Origin: CAZUZD01 sp964624465
Lineage (GTDB): Bacteria > Planctomycetota > Planctomycetia > Isosphaerales > Isosphaeraceae
Reading direction: 5' to 3'
DNA: 6,109 nucleotides
Assembly (NCBI GenBank): GCA_964624465.1
Contig: CAZUZD010000356.1
Coordinates: forward strand, 1 to 6,109
The notes below the pieces were generated by a model. It worked only from the letters and a program-made list of their open reading frames with translations. It had not been told where the DNA came from and made no database searches. This document shows positions 1 to 6,109 of the stretch, one piece after another. Each line of letters starts with the position of its first letter. The stretch's first letter is position 1. Made by a program: the position numbers and the translations under genes.

Positions 1-309
1 GAGCGCCTCGGGGTCGAGTGCGACCGGGTCGAGGTAGCCGCCGCGGGGCCCTGGCGCCCGGTCGGCCGGCGCATCGGTGATGGCGGACCGGCCGGCGAGG
101 AGGTTGGCCCAGAAGGCGACCAGGTCGGGCGCGCCGGGGAACCGGCAGCCCAGGCCGACGATCGCCACGTCGAGGGGCCGGGGGCCGCGACGGCGGCGCG
201 GGCGCACCGACCCGGTGGCGTCGGAGCCGTCCGACGGCGCGCGGCGGTCGCGGGAGCCCGGGTGATCGGGCGAGCCGCCGCCGGCCGATCCGGGGTCGTG
301 CGCACTCAT
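1..309 (-). CDS. Second type I PKS, N-terminal start of a ketosynthase (3'-partial)
   Basis: The ATG at 307-309 opens a frame with no stop through 103 codons to the left edge, so only the N-terminus is visible. Residues 1-46 are Gly/Ser/Pro/Asp-rich and look disordered, ending in an Arg-rich stretch (RPRRRRGPRP, 36-45). From residue 47 the sequence DVAIVGLGCRFPGAPD followed by FWANLLAGRSAIT is the classic N-terminal strand and helix of a beta-ketoacyl synthase, so the protein starts with a KS. The usual W..Y.D....G....WGGF loop after PADR is much shorter here (PADRAPGPRGGYLDP). The ATG overlaps the upstream stop codon (ATGA) and has a strong Shine-Dalgarno 7 nt away, so the two synthases should be co-translated. 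The remaining domains are off-window; a PfaC-like KS/chain-length-factor/dehydratase protein or a modular-style PKS are both possible. The call as a KS-initiated PKS is firm; the subtype is inference. Confidence 0.9.
   Translation of the reverse strand, partial: MSAHDPGSAGGGSPDHPGSRDRRAPSDGSDATGSVRPRRRRGPRPLDVAIVGLGCRFPGAPDLVAFWANLLAGRSAITDAPADRAPGPRGGYLDPVALDPEAL
306..309 (-). promoter_or_regulatory. ATGA start/stop overlap coupling the two synthase genes
   Basis: The minus-strand tetranucleotide ATGA contains both the start codon of the downstream KS gene (309-307) and the TGA stop of the upstream PKS gene (308-306). Such overlaps usually mark translational coupling by terminating ribosomes in an operon, and are common between subunits needed in fixed ratio. 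No terminator or promoter could fit between the two genes. Confidence 0.85.
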
Positions 310-3300
310 CGGGCGGCCTCCCCCGTCGACGATCGGCCCACCCGCTCCAGCGGGGCCAGCTCGCCGGCGATGATCACCTCGACCGTCCCCTTCGTCCCCC
401 GCTCCAACTCGTCCCCCAGCCGGCTCCGGCCGACCTCGGGCGGGATCAGCCCCAGACCCCGGCGCCCAAGGTGGCCCTCCAGCTCCGAGACCATGCCGAC
501 GCCGGACCACGGGCCCCAGAGCATCGACACCACCCGGCCGGCGATCCGGCCATCGAGCCCGACCGCCAGCTTGCTGAGCGCCTCGTTGGCCGCCGCATAG
601 TCCGACTGCCCCCGGTTGCCGAACCGGCCCGCCACCGACGTGAAGAAGGCCGCGAACCGCAGGCGGTCGACGTCGAGGGCGTCCAGCAGGTTCACGGCGC
701 CGTCGAGCTTGATCCCGAGCACGCGGTCGAACGAGTCGAGCGTCTTGGCCTGGAGCAGCTTGTCCTGGATGATCCCCGCGCCATGCACCAGCCCCGCCGG
801 CGGCCCGAGCTCCTCGGCCCAGGCCCGCAGCACGCGCCGCACGGCGACGGCGTCGCGGACATCGGCCTGGGCGTACCGCACGGCCGAGCCGGTGGCGCGG
901 AGGGCCTCCAGGTTCGCCCGCAGCTCGCGGTCGCGGCGCAGGGCCTGGTACGAGCGCTCGATCTCGGCCGGCGTGATCGGCTGCCCGGCGCGACGATGGC
1001 GTTCGAGGAGTGCGGCCTTGAGGTCGGACATCCGATCGAGCCGATCCAGCGCCGGGTCCGCGTCGACGGCGCCTGGCTCGGGCCCCGAACCGATCAGCAG
1101 CAGCGTGGGCCGCCAGCGCCGGGCCAGGTCGAGCGCGATCTGGGCGGTGATCCCCCGCGCGCCGCCGGTCAGCACGATGGGCTCGCCCGGCCGGATCGCG
1201 ACGCCGCCGGTCGGCTCGGCGTCGAGCGGTCGCACGACGTGCCGCACGGTTAGGCGGACGCCCTCGCGGTAGCCGACCTCGATGCGGTCGTCGTCGCCGA
1301 GCACCTCGTGGACCAGGTCGGCGCCCAGGACCTCGACGACGCCCTCGGGGTCGAGGTCGACGACCCGGCACCGGACCTCGGGCCACTCGTGCGCCAGCGT
1401 CTTGACCAGCCCGCCGACGGCCCCCTGCACCGGGTCGATGTGGGTCGGTCGCGGCCGGGCCACGGCGAATGCCCCGCCGAGCCCGGTGGCGGCGATCACG
1501 GTCGCGCCGCCGCGACGGCCGGCGGACGTCAGGTCGTCGGCCAGGGTCCGCGCCAGCAGGAACAGGCCGCGCAGCTCGGGCCCCAGGCGGGCCGGCCGGT
1601 CGGGATCGGGCACCGGCCCGGTCGTGGCCCGCAGCGGCAACAGGTGCACCAGCGCGGTGATCGGCGCCCGCGCCCGCAGCCGCTCGGCCAGGGCCCCCAC
1701 GGCCGAGTCGGAGGTGAGGTTCACGCCGTCGACCTCATCGTCCGACAGGCCGTGCCGCACGATCGCCGTCGGGTGCCCGAGCGCCCGCAGGTCGGCCGCC
1801 ACGGCACGGGCGATGCCACGGCCGTCGTCGGTGAGCACGACCAGCCCGCCCGGCACCAGCGGCGCCCGCCCCATCGGCCGCGGCGCCGGCACCGCCTCCA
1901 GCACGAACCGCTGCACGCCGGCATCGAACGCGAGCGTCGGCCCGGGATCAGCGGGCAGTGGTGCGGCATTTCGCCCGTCCGACACCGGCAAGGCCCCGGC
2001 CGACGGCGGCAGCAGGTCGAGGATCGCGCCGAGGGTGCGGGCGCGGGCGAGCTCGTCCATCAGGCCGCCGTCGCGGCCGAGGTCGAGCGCGGGCAGGGCC
2101 TCGCGGAGGCTGCCGAGGATCTCGACCCGCTTGATCGAGTCGACCCCCAGGTCAGCCTCCAGGTCCAGCTCGGGCCGGAGCATCTCGGCCGGATAGCCGG
2201 TGCGCTCCTGCACCAGCCGGCGCAGCAAGGCGCCAGCATCGACCGGGGCCACGGCGGTGTCCGCGACGGCGACCGGAGCGGGCGCGGCCGGGGCCGGAGT
2301 CGGGCGGGCGATGGGGGGCGCCAGCACCGCGGGGGCGGGGCCTGCCGGCGACGGCGGGACCACCGAACCGACGGGACCCGGAGCGAGCGGAGCGGACGGC
2401 TCGACACCACCAGCGGCGGCCGGGCGGCCGGCGAGGTATTCGAGCATGGCGGCACGCTGGGTGTCGAGGAACGCCCGCATCGTCTCCTGGAAGGCGGTCA
2501 CGACCTGCGAGGCCCCCGCCGGTGCGGGCGTGGCGCCGGCGACCACGCTCGTCGGCCGGGCCGGCGGCCGAGGCTGCGAGCCGGTCGCATGGCTCCCGGC
2601 CGGCGCGTGCGCCGGATGGGCGACGTGCGCGCCGTGGGGCGAGGTGGGGGGCGACGGCGATGCGGCCGGCTGGGGCGGGACGATCGCAGGGGCCGGAGTG
2701 GCGCCGACGGAGCCGCCCAGGATCGTCGGCGGTGCGCCGCCGGCGGGCCGGGCGCGACCGCCGTTGACGAGCCAGAGGGTGGCCGGGTTGGCGACCTCGG
2801 CCTCGGTCGGCACGGGGGCCAGGGTGGCGGGATCGAGCGGGCGCCCGTCGCGGCCGGCGGTCAGGGCGTCGAGCCGCAGCGGCACGCCGGCGGCGACCAG
2901 CCGCGCCAGGGCCAGCAGCAGGCTGGTCAGGCCGCTGCGACCGGGGCGGTCGAGGGCTACGGCGCGATGCGGGCGGTCGCCGAGGATCTCGCCGACGAGG
3001 GTCGTCAGCGTCCCGCCCGGCCCGACCTCGACGAACGTGCGGAGACCGTCGCGGTACATCGCCTCGATCATCGCGGCGAACTGCACCGGGCTCGCCAGGT
3101 GCGCCCCGATGCGGTCGGCGGCGACGCGGGGGTCGGGCGGGTACACGTCGGCCGTGACGTTGGAGTAAACCGGCCGGCGGGGCGGGGCGTCGAGCCGCTC
3201 GGCGGCCAGCGCGGCCAGGGGGCCGCGGGCCAGGTCGAGCCGGGGCGTGTGGAAGGCACCGGCGACCGGCAGCCGCTGGGCTCGGTGGCCGGCGGCACGG

Positions 3301-6109
3301 GCCCGCGCGATGGCCGCCTCGACGCTCGCCGTGTGTCCGGCGACGACGGTCTGCCGCGGACCGTTCCAGTTCACGGGCCAGATCGACTCCAGGCCCGCGA
3401 TCAAGTCGGGCACGCCGGCCGGCCCGGTGACGATCGCCGCCATCGCGCCGGGATCATCGCCGGCGGCGGCGCGGGTCATGAACCGGCCGCGGGCGTCGGC
3501 CAGCGCGGCCAGGCCGTCGAGCGGCAGGGCGCCGGCGGCGTGCAGCGCCACCAGCTCGCCGAAGCTGTGGCCGGCGGTCGCGGCCGGCTCCAGGCCCAGA
3601 TCGCCGAGCAGCCGCAGCAGCGCGGTCGAGGCCGCCGCCAGCGCGGCCTGGGCCACCTCGGGCGGGCGGAGCGCCTCGCGACACGCCGTGCGGCCGGCCT
3701 CGTCGAACGCCGGCGGCGGGAAGATCTTTGGGCCCACCGGCGTCAGCCCCTGTGCCCGCAGCGTGGCATCGAACGCCTCGAAGCCGGCGCGGACCGTCGG
3801 GAACGCCACCGCCAGCTCGGCGAGCATGTCGGGGGCCTGGCTCCCCTGCCCCGGGAACAGCAGCGCGACGTTGGCCGCACCGGACTCCGGCCGCGACTCG
3901 AACGCCAGTCCAGCCGGATCGTCCAGGGTCGAAACCCCGGCGCCGATCGCCTCACGCGCCTGGGTCAGCCGGGCGGCCAGATCCTCGGGCGTGCCCGCGA
4001 CGATCGCCAGGCGGAACCGGCCGGCGGCGGTCCCATCGGCCGCAGCGCGGTGCGCGGCCAGGTCCCGCAGCGACGGCGGCCGGGAGCCCGCCAGCGCGGC
4101 GCGGGCCCGGTCGATCTCCGCGAGCAGGGTCTCGCGGTCGGCGGTCTGCCAGGTGAGCAGCTCGACGGGCCAGTCGGAGCGCGGCGAGGCCGGGGGCATC
4201 GGGTCGCGGTCGTACTCCTCGAGCACGGCGTGGAAATTCGTGCCGCCGAAGCCGAACGCGCTCACCCCGGCGCGGCGGGGGCCGGCCTGGGGATCGTGCA
4301 GCCAGGGCCGTGGGGCCGTGCTCAGGTGGAACGGCGAGCCGACCAGGCCCGCCTTCGGGTTGGGCTCGGCCACGCCGATCGTCGGCGGCAGCACCTTGTG
4401 GTGCAGCGCCAGGGTGGCGTTGATCAGCCCGGCCAGGCCGGCGGCGCACTTGGTGTGGCCGATCTGCGATTTCACCGAGCCCAGGGCACACGAGCCAGGG
4501 GCCGCCCCCGCGTCGGCGAAGACGCGGGCCAGCGCCTGCACCTCGGCCACGTCGCCGGCGGCCGTGCCCGTGCCGTGGGCCTCGACGTACCCGACCGAGG
4601 CTGGCGCGATGCCCGAGCGCTCGTAGGCCCGCTCCAGGGCGCGCACCTGGCCCTCGATGCGGGGGGCCGTCAGGCCCTTGGCGCGGCCGTCGCTGGAGGC
4701 GCCCAGGCCCTGGATCACGGCGTAGATCCGGTCGCCGTCGCGCTCGGCGTCGGCCAGCCGCTTCAGGACCACGGCGGCCACGCCCTCGCTGATCACGATC
4801 CCGTCGGCCGAGGCGTCAAACGGCCGGCAGCGGCCGCGGGGCGAGAAGGCGTGCGTCTTGCTGAAGGCCAGGTACGTGAACGGGTTCTGCACCGTGTCGG
4901 CGCCGCCCAGCAGCACGACGTCGGCGGACCCCGACTCCAGCTCGCGCACCGCCAGCGCGGCGGCGGCCAGCGACGAGCCGCAGGCGGCGTCGACCGTGTA
5001 GTTCGCCCCGCCCAGGTCGAGCCGGTTCGCCACCCGGCCGGCGGCCACGTTCAGCAAGATGCCCGGGAACGAGTCCTCGGTCCACGCCGGCAGCGCGTCG
5101 CGCACGCCAGGCAGCGGCACCCCGGCGGCCGACTCGATCATCGGAAGATACGAGCGGATAGCGTAGCCCATCGCGAGCTGTGCCGCGCCACCGCCAGCGC
5201 CCAGGATCACGGCGGTGCGGTCGCGGGGGAACCGGCGGTCGCGGTAGCCGGCGTCGTCGAGCGCAGCGCGGGCGACCTCGAGCATGAGCAGCTGCACCGG
5301 CTCGATCGACGGCACGCTCGTCGGCGGCATGCCGTAGCGGAGCGGGTCGAAGGGGACCTCGGGCAGGAACCCGCCCCACTTCGAGGTGATCGCGTCGGGC
5401 GTCTTCGGGTCGGCGTCGAAGTACGGCCGCCAGTCCCAGCGGTCGGCGGGCACCTCGGTGATCGCGTCGACGCCCCGGAGCGTGTTGTGCCAGAACTCCC
5501 GCACGCTGGCCGCCCCCGGCAGCAGCGCGGCCAGCCCGACGATCGCGATCTCGGTCGGTCGGGCCCGCGTCGCGTCGGCGGCCGCGTCCCCCTCGATGGC
5601 GCGCCGCAGGTACGAATCGGAGCCGTCGCAGACGTCGTGGTGCAAGGCGTTCAGGTCGGTGAGGCCGTCGCGGAGCATGGCGACCTGGCCGACCATGTAC
5701 ACGCCTTGCTCGCGCTGCCGGATCGGGTCGACGGCGACCAGCGGCGTGCCGGCGCCTGCCGAGCGATCGACCCCCTTGGCGGCCACCCGGAGCCGGCCGG
5801 TGTTCAGCCGCTCGAGCGCCTCGCGGACCGCCTCGGCGGGCAGGCCCTCGGCGCGGAGCCGCCGGCGCTCGGCCTCGAAGTGGGCGGCGAACGGCGTCGG
5901 GCAGACGCGGACCTCGTGGCCGGGTCCGCTCTCCAGCAGCACCGTGTGGCGGCACCGGCGGGCCTCGTCCTGGAACCCCGGCACGATGGCGCCGGTGGCC
6001 ACGGCTTCCTCGGTGAACAGGTACGCCGTACCCATCAGCACGCCGACGCGGACCCCGCGCTCGGCCAGGGGTGCCGCCAGCGCGGCCGCGGCGGCGGCGC
6101 TGCGACCGT
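306..6109 (-). CDS. Type I polyketide / PUFA-like synthase, NMO-KS-AT-ACP-KR (5'-partial)
   Basis: This is a multidomain, probably iterative synthase that builds an acyl chain from malonyl units in the cytoplasm. The reading frame is open to the right edge, so the true start lies outside the window. The first in-frame start codon, a GTG at 6039-6041, is the valine of a conserved GVLMGTAYLF motif and not a real start. Numbering from that GTG as residue 1 (1911 residues to the TGA at 306-308), the domains are: end of a nitronate monooxygenase/FabK/PfaD-like barrel (to ~150); KS (~162-609, Cys354, His489, His529); AT (~722-1030, GHSFGE with Ser826); Pro/Ala linkers around a helix (~1094-1264); one ACP (~1266-1346, Ser1302); KR (~1372-1899, Ser1802, Tyr1815, Asn1819). 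There is no dehydratase or thioesterase. The KS and ACP motifs resemble PfaA of PUFA synthases (family knowledge). The next gene is coupled through an ATGA overlap. The domain calls are firm, but the product is unknown. Confidence 0.95.
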   Translation of the reverse strand, partial: GRSAAAAAALAAPLAERGVRVGVLMGTAYLFTEEAVATGAIVPGFQDEARRCRHTVLLESGPGHEVRVCPTPFAAHFEAERRRLRAEGLPAEAVREALERLNTGRLRVAAKGVDRSAGAGTPLVAVDPIRQREQGVYMVGQVAMLRDGLTDLNALHHDVCDGSDSYLRRAIEGDAAADATRARPTEIAIVGLAALLPGAASVREFWHNTLRGVDAITEVPADRWDWRPYFDADPKTPDAITSKWGGFLPEVPFDPLRYGMPPTSVPSIEPVQLLMLEVARAALDDAGYRDRRFPRDRTAVILGAGGGAAQLAMGYAIRSYLPMIESAAGVPLPGVRDALPAWTEDSFPGILLNVAAGRVANRLDLGGANYTVDAACGSSLAAAALAVRELESGSADVVLLGGADTVQNPFTYLAFSKTHAFSPRGRCRPFDASADGIVISEGVAAVVLKRLADAERDGDRIYAVIQGLGASSDGRAKGLTAPRIEGQVRALERAYERSGIAPASVGYVEAHGTGTAAGDVAEVQALARVFADAGAAPGSCALGSVKSQIGHTKCAAGLAGLINATLALHHKVLPPTIGVAEPNPKAGLVGSPFHLSTAPRPWLHDPQAGPRRAGVSAFGFGGTNFHAVLEEYDRDPMPPASPRSDWPVELLTWQTADRETLLAEIDRARAALAGSRPPSLRDLAAHRAAADGTAAGRFRLAIVAGTPEDLAARLTQAREAIGAGVSTLDDPAGLAFESRPESGAANVALLFPGQGSQAPDMLAELAVAFPTVRAGFEAFDATLRAQGLTPVGPKIFPPPAFDEAGRTACREALRPPEVAQAALAAASTALLRLLGDLGLEPAATAGHSFGELVALHAAGALPLDGLAALADARGRFMTRAAAGDDPGAMAAIVTGPAGVPDLIAGLESIWPVNWNGPRQTVVAGHTASVEAAIARARAAGHRAQRLPVAGAFHTPRLDLARGPLAALAAERLDAPPRRPVYSNVTADVYPPDPRVAADRIGAHLASPVQFAAMIEAMYRDGLRTFVEVGPGGTLTTLVGEILGDRPHRAVALDRPGRSGLTSLLLALARLVAAGVPLRLDALTAGRDGRPLDPATLAPVPTEAEVANPATLWLVNGGRARPAGGAPPTILGGSVGATPAPAIVPPQPAASPSPPTSPHGAHVAHPAHAPAGSHATGSQPRPPARPTSVVAGATPAPAGASQVVTAFQETMRAFLDTQRAAMLEYLAGRPAAAGGVEPSAPLAPGPVGSVVPPSPAGPAPAVLAPPIARPTPAPAAPAPVAVADTAVAPVDAGALLRRLVQERTGYPAEMLRPELDLEADLGVDSIKRVEILGSLREALPALDLGRDGGLMDELARARTLGAILDLLPPSAGALPVSDGRNAAPLPADPGPTLAFDAGVQRFVLEAVPAPRPMGRAPLVPGGLVVLTDDGRGIARAVAADLRALGHPTAIVRHGLSDDEVDGVNLTSDSAVGALAERLRARAPITALVHLLPLRATTGPVPDPDRPARLGPELRGLFLLARTLADDLTSAGRRGGATVIAATGLGGAFAVARPRPTHIDPVQGAVGGLVKTLAHEWPEVRCRVVDLDPEGVVEVLGADLVHEVLGDDDRIEVGYREGVRLTVRHVVRPLDAEPTGGVAIRPGEPIVLTGGARGITAQIALDLARRWRPTLLLIGSGPEPGAVDADPALDRLDRMSDLKAALLERHRRAGQPITPAEIERSYQALRRDRELRANLEALRATGSAVRYAQADVRDAVAVRRVLRAWAEELGPPAGLVHGAGIIQDKLLQAKTLDSFDRVLGIKLDGAVNLLDALDVDRLRFAAFFTSVAGRFGNRGQSDYAAANEALSKLAVGLDGRIAGRVVSMLWGPWSGVGMVSELEGHLGRRGLGLIPPEVGRSRLGDELERGTKGTVEVIIAGELAPLERVGRSSTGEAAR
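317..324 (-). promoter_or_regulatory. Shine-Dalgarno sequence of the second PKS gene
   Basis: Read on the minus strand, positions 324 to 317 are GGGGGAGG, which contains the GGAGG anti-16S core. It ends 7 nt before the ATG at 309-307. It lies inside the last codons of the upstream PKS gene. Its strength and ideal spacing support this ATG as the real start and suggest that the second synthase is made in quantities comparable to the first. Confidence 0.75.
345..1928 (-). other. Domain: two-part ketoreductase (KR)
   Basis: Residues ~1372-1605 form the non-catalytic structural half (GGLVVLTDDGRGIARAVA; GGLVKTLAHEWPEVRCRVVD). Residues ~1617-1899 form the NADPH-binding short-chain dehydrogenase half, with TGGARGIT at 1625-1632. 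The catalytic set is complete: Lys1778, Ser1802, Tyr1815 (codon 597-599) and Asn1819, followed by LWGPWSGVGM. A long charged helical insertion (~1660-1712) follows the second beta strand, as in PfaA-type KRs. The domain should reduce the 3-keto group to a hydroxyl. The LDD motif of B-type KRs reads IQD here, so stereochemistry cannot be called from it. Confidence 0.92.
2004..2246 (-). other. Domain: single acyl carrier protein (ACP), PUFA-synthase type
   Basis: This is a four-helix carrier domain at residues ~1266-1346 with LEADLGVDSIKRVEILGSL. Ser1302 (codon 2136-2138) is the phosphopantetheine attachment site. The DSIKRVEIL wording is characteristic of PfaA-type and related lipid PKS carrier domains. 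Classical PfaA proteins carry several ACPs in tandem; here there is one, with no remnant of a second in the flanking linkers. Confidence 0.93.
2250..2762 (-). other. Pro/Ala-rich linkers flanking a short amphipathic helix, between AT and ACP
   Basis: Residues ~1094-1176 and ~1206-1264 are dominated by Pro, Ala, Gly, Ser and Val and have no recognisable fold; they look like flexible tethers for the ACP. Between them, residues ~1178-1204 (nt ~2430-2510) form a charged helix, VVTAFQETMRAFLDTQRAAM and onward, with hydrophobic residues at helical spacing. The first linker holds five histidines in 16 residues (1136-1151). I see no known catalytic domain here. A dimerising or docking helix is a plausible role but unproven. 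Confidence 0.6.
2952..3878 (-). other. Domain: malonyl-type acyltransferase (AT)
   Basis: The domain starts at ALLFPGQGSQAPDM (residue ~727). The nucleophile is Ser826 in GHSFGEL (codon 3564-3566) and the partner His931 lies in GAFHTPRL. Arg851 in ADARGRFM sits where malonyl-using FabD-type transferases have the arginine that binds the extender carboxylate. It resembles the internal AT of PfaA-like synthases and should load malonyl-CoA onto the ACP. Malonyl specificity is inferred from the motifs. Confidence 0.9.
4215..5558 (-). other. Domain: ketosynthase (KS) of the first synthase
   Basis: The domain runs from TEIAIVGLAALLPGA (residue ~163) to the end motif GFGGTNFHAVLEE (~597-609). The nucleophile is Cys354 in TVDAACGSSLAA (codon 4980-4982). 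The two catalytic histidines are His489 in EAHGTGTAAGD and His529 in KSQIGHTKCAAG. The stretch NPFTYLAFSKTHAFSPRGRC (384-403) is typical of iterative PfaA-type KSs. All residues needed for decarboxylative Claisen condensation are present, so this should be an active condensing enzyme and not a chain-length-factor homologue. Confidence 0.95.
5592..6109 (-). other. Domain: C-terminal part of an FMN-type nitronate monooxygenase / FabK / PfaD-like barrel
   Basis: The frame reads RGVRVGVLMGTAYLFTEEAV across the nominal GTG. This is the late Gly-rich strand of the 2-nitropropane dioxygenase-like TIM barrel that holds the FMN phosphate, followed by a helical C-terminal region (to ~residue 150) containing GVYMVGQVAMLRDGLTDL, a PfaD-like tail. 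In PUFA synthases the related PfaD is the enoyl reductase. The catalytic half of the barrel is outside the window, so activity cannot be judged. The fold is well supported; an enoyl-reductase role is inference. Confidence 0.8.

Noticed and set aside
300..330. Possible terminator or promoter at the gene junction
   Set aside because: The genes overlap, and there is no T-tract after a hairpin or -10/-35-like AT-rich segment on either strand.
77..600. Plus-strand frames at 77-265 and 262-600 as a divergent small gene
   Set aside because: They lie over the KS start, the coupled start/stop and the KR end, lack a convincing ribosome binding site and have no recognisable content.
471..2196. Several overlapping plus-strand open frames (260, 218 and 304 residues)
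   Set aside because: All are antisense to the KR, ACP and linker coding sequence, which has intact motifs. The Arg/Ser-rich translations have no fold signature.
2200..3168. 322-residue plus-strand open frame with Gly/Ala-rich sequence
   Set aside because: It is the antisense of the Pro/Ala linker and the AT end. The Gly/Ala richness simply mirrors the low-complexity linker codons.
3247..4626. 459-residue plus-strand open frame opposite the KS/AT region
   Set aside because: It lies antisense to intact KS and AT catalytic motifs, its composition is Ala/Arg/Ser/Pro-biased with no recognisable domain, and high-GC genes routinely leave long open antisense frames.
4816..5955. 379-residue minus-strand open frame in a second frame across the KS
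   Set aside because: It is a frame-shifted shadow of the KS/barrel region. Its Arg/Gly/Ala-dominated translation contains no motif, while the true frame has every KS residue.
6081..6098. GC-only run resembling a GCC/GCG triplet repeat
   Set aside because: It encodes six alanines in the helix of the barrel domain. Mixed alanine codons in a very GC-rich genome explain it, and there is no sign of expansion.

Overview
The window is very GC-rich (about three quarters G+C by eye) and is coding almost end to end on the minus strand. It holds parts of two consecutive type I polyketide synthase / polyunsaturated-fatty-acid-synthase-like genes. Both run off the window: the first loses its 5' end at the right edge, the second loses its 3' end at the left edge. 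There is no intergenic DNA, RNA gene, mobile element, CRISPR array, promoter or terminator that I can support.

Reading on the minus strand, the first gene enters from the right edge (6109) and stops at a TGA at 306-308. Its order is: C-terminal part of an FMN-type nitronate monooxygenase / FabK / PfaD-like barrel; ketosynthase (KS); malonyl-type acyltransferase (AT); a Pro/Ala-rich linker interrupted by a short amphipathic helix; a single acyl carrier protein (ACP) with the DSIKRVEIL motif; and a two-part ketoreductase (KR). All catalytic residues that can be located in the KS, AT, ACP and KR are intact. The second gene starts with an ATG overlapping that stop codon (ATGA), preceded by a strong Shine-Dalgarno sequence. 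After a disordered, Arg-rich leader it begins a second KS domain before leaving the window at position 1.

The KS, ACP and KR resemble PfaA of 'secondary lipid' (PUFA-type) synthases more than modular actinomycete PKSs. The enoyl-reductase-like domain that is a separate protein (PfaD) in classical PUFA systems appears here to be fused in front of the KS. My inference is an iterative, lipid-making synthase in which this protein loads malonyl units, condenses, ketoreduces and perhaps enoyl-reduces. A dehydratase and possibly a KS/chain-length-factor pair would be supplied by the coupled downstream gene or other neighbours. The product cannot be read from the sequence.

The organism is probably a high-GC environmental bacterium. 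A planctomycete of the Isosphaeraceae type is my first guess from the base composition and the NMO-KS-AT-ACP-KR layout, with a myxobacterium as the main alternative. This is low-to-moderate confidence and rests on general knowledge, not on a search.
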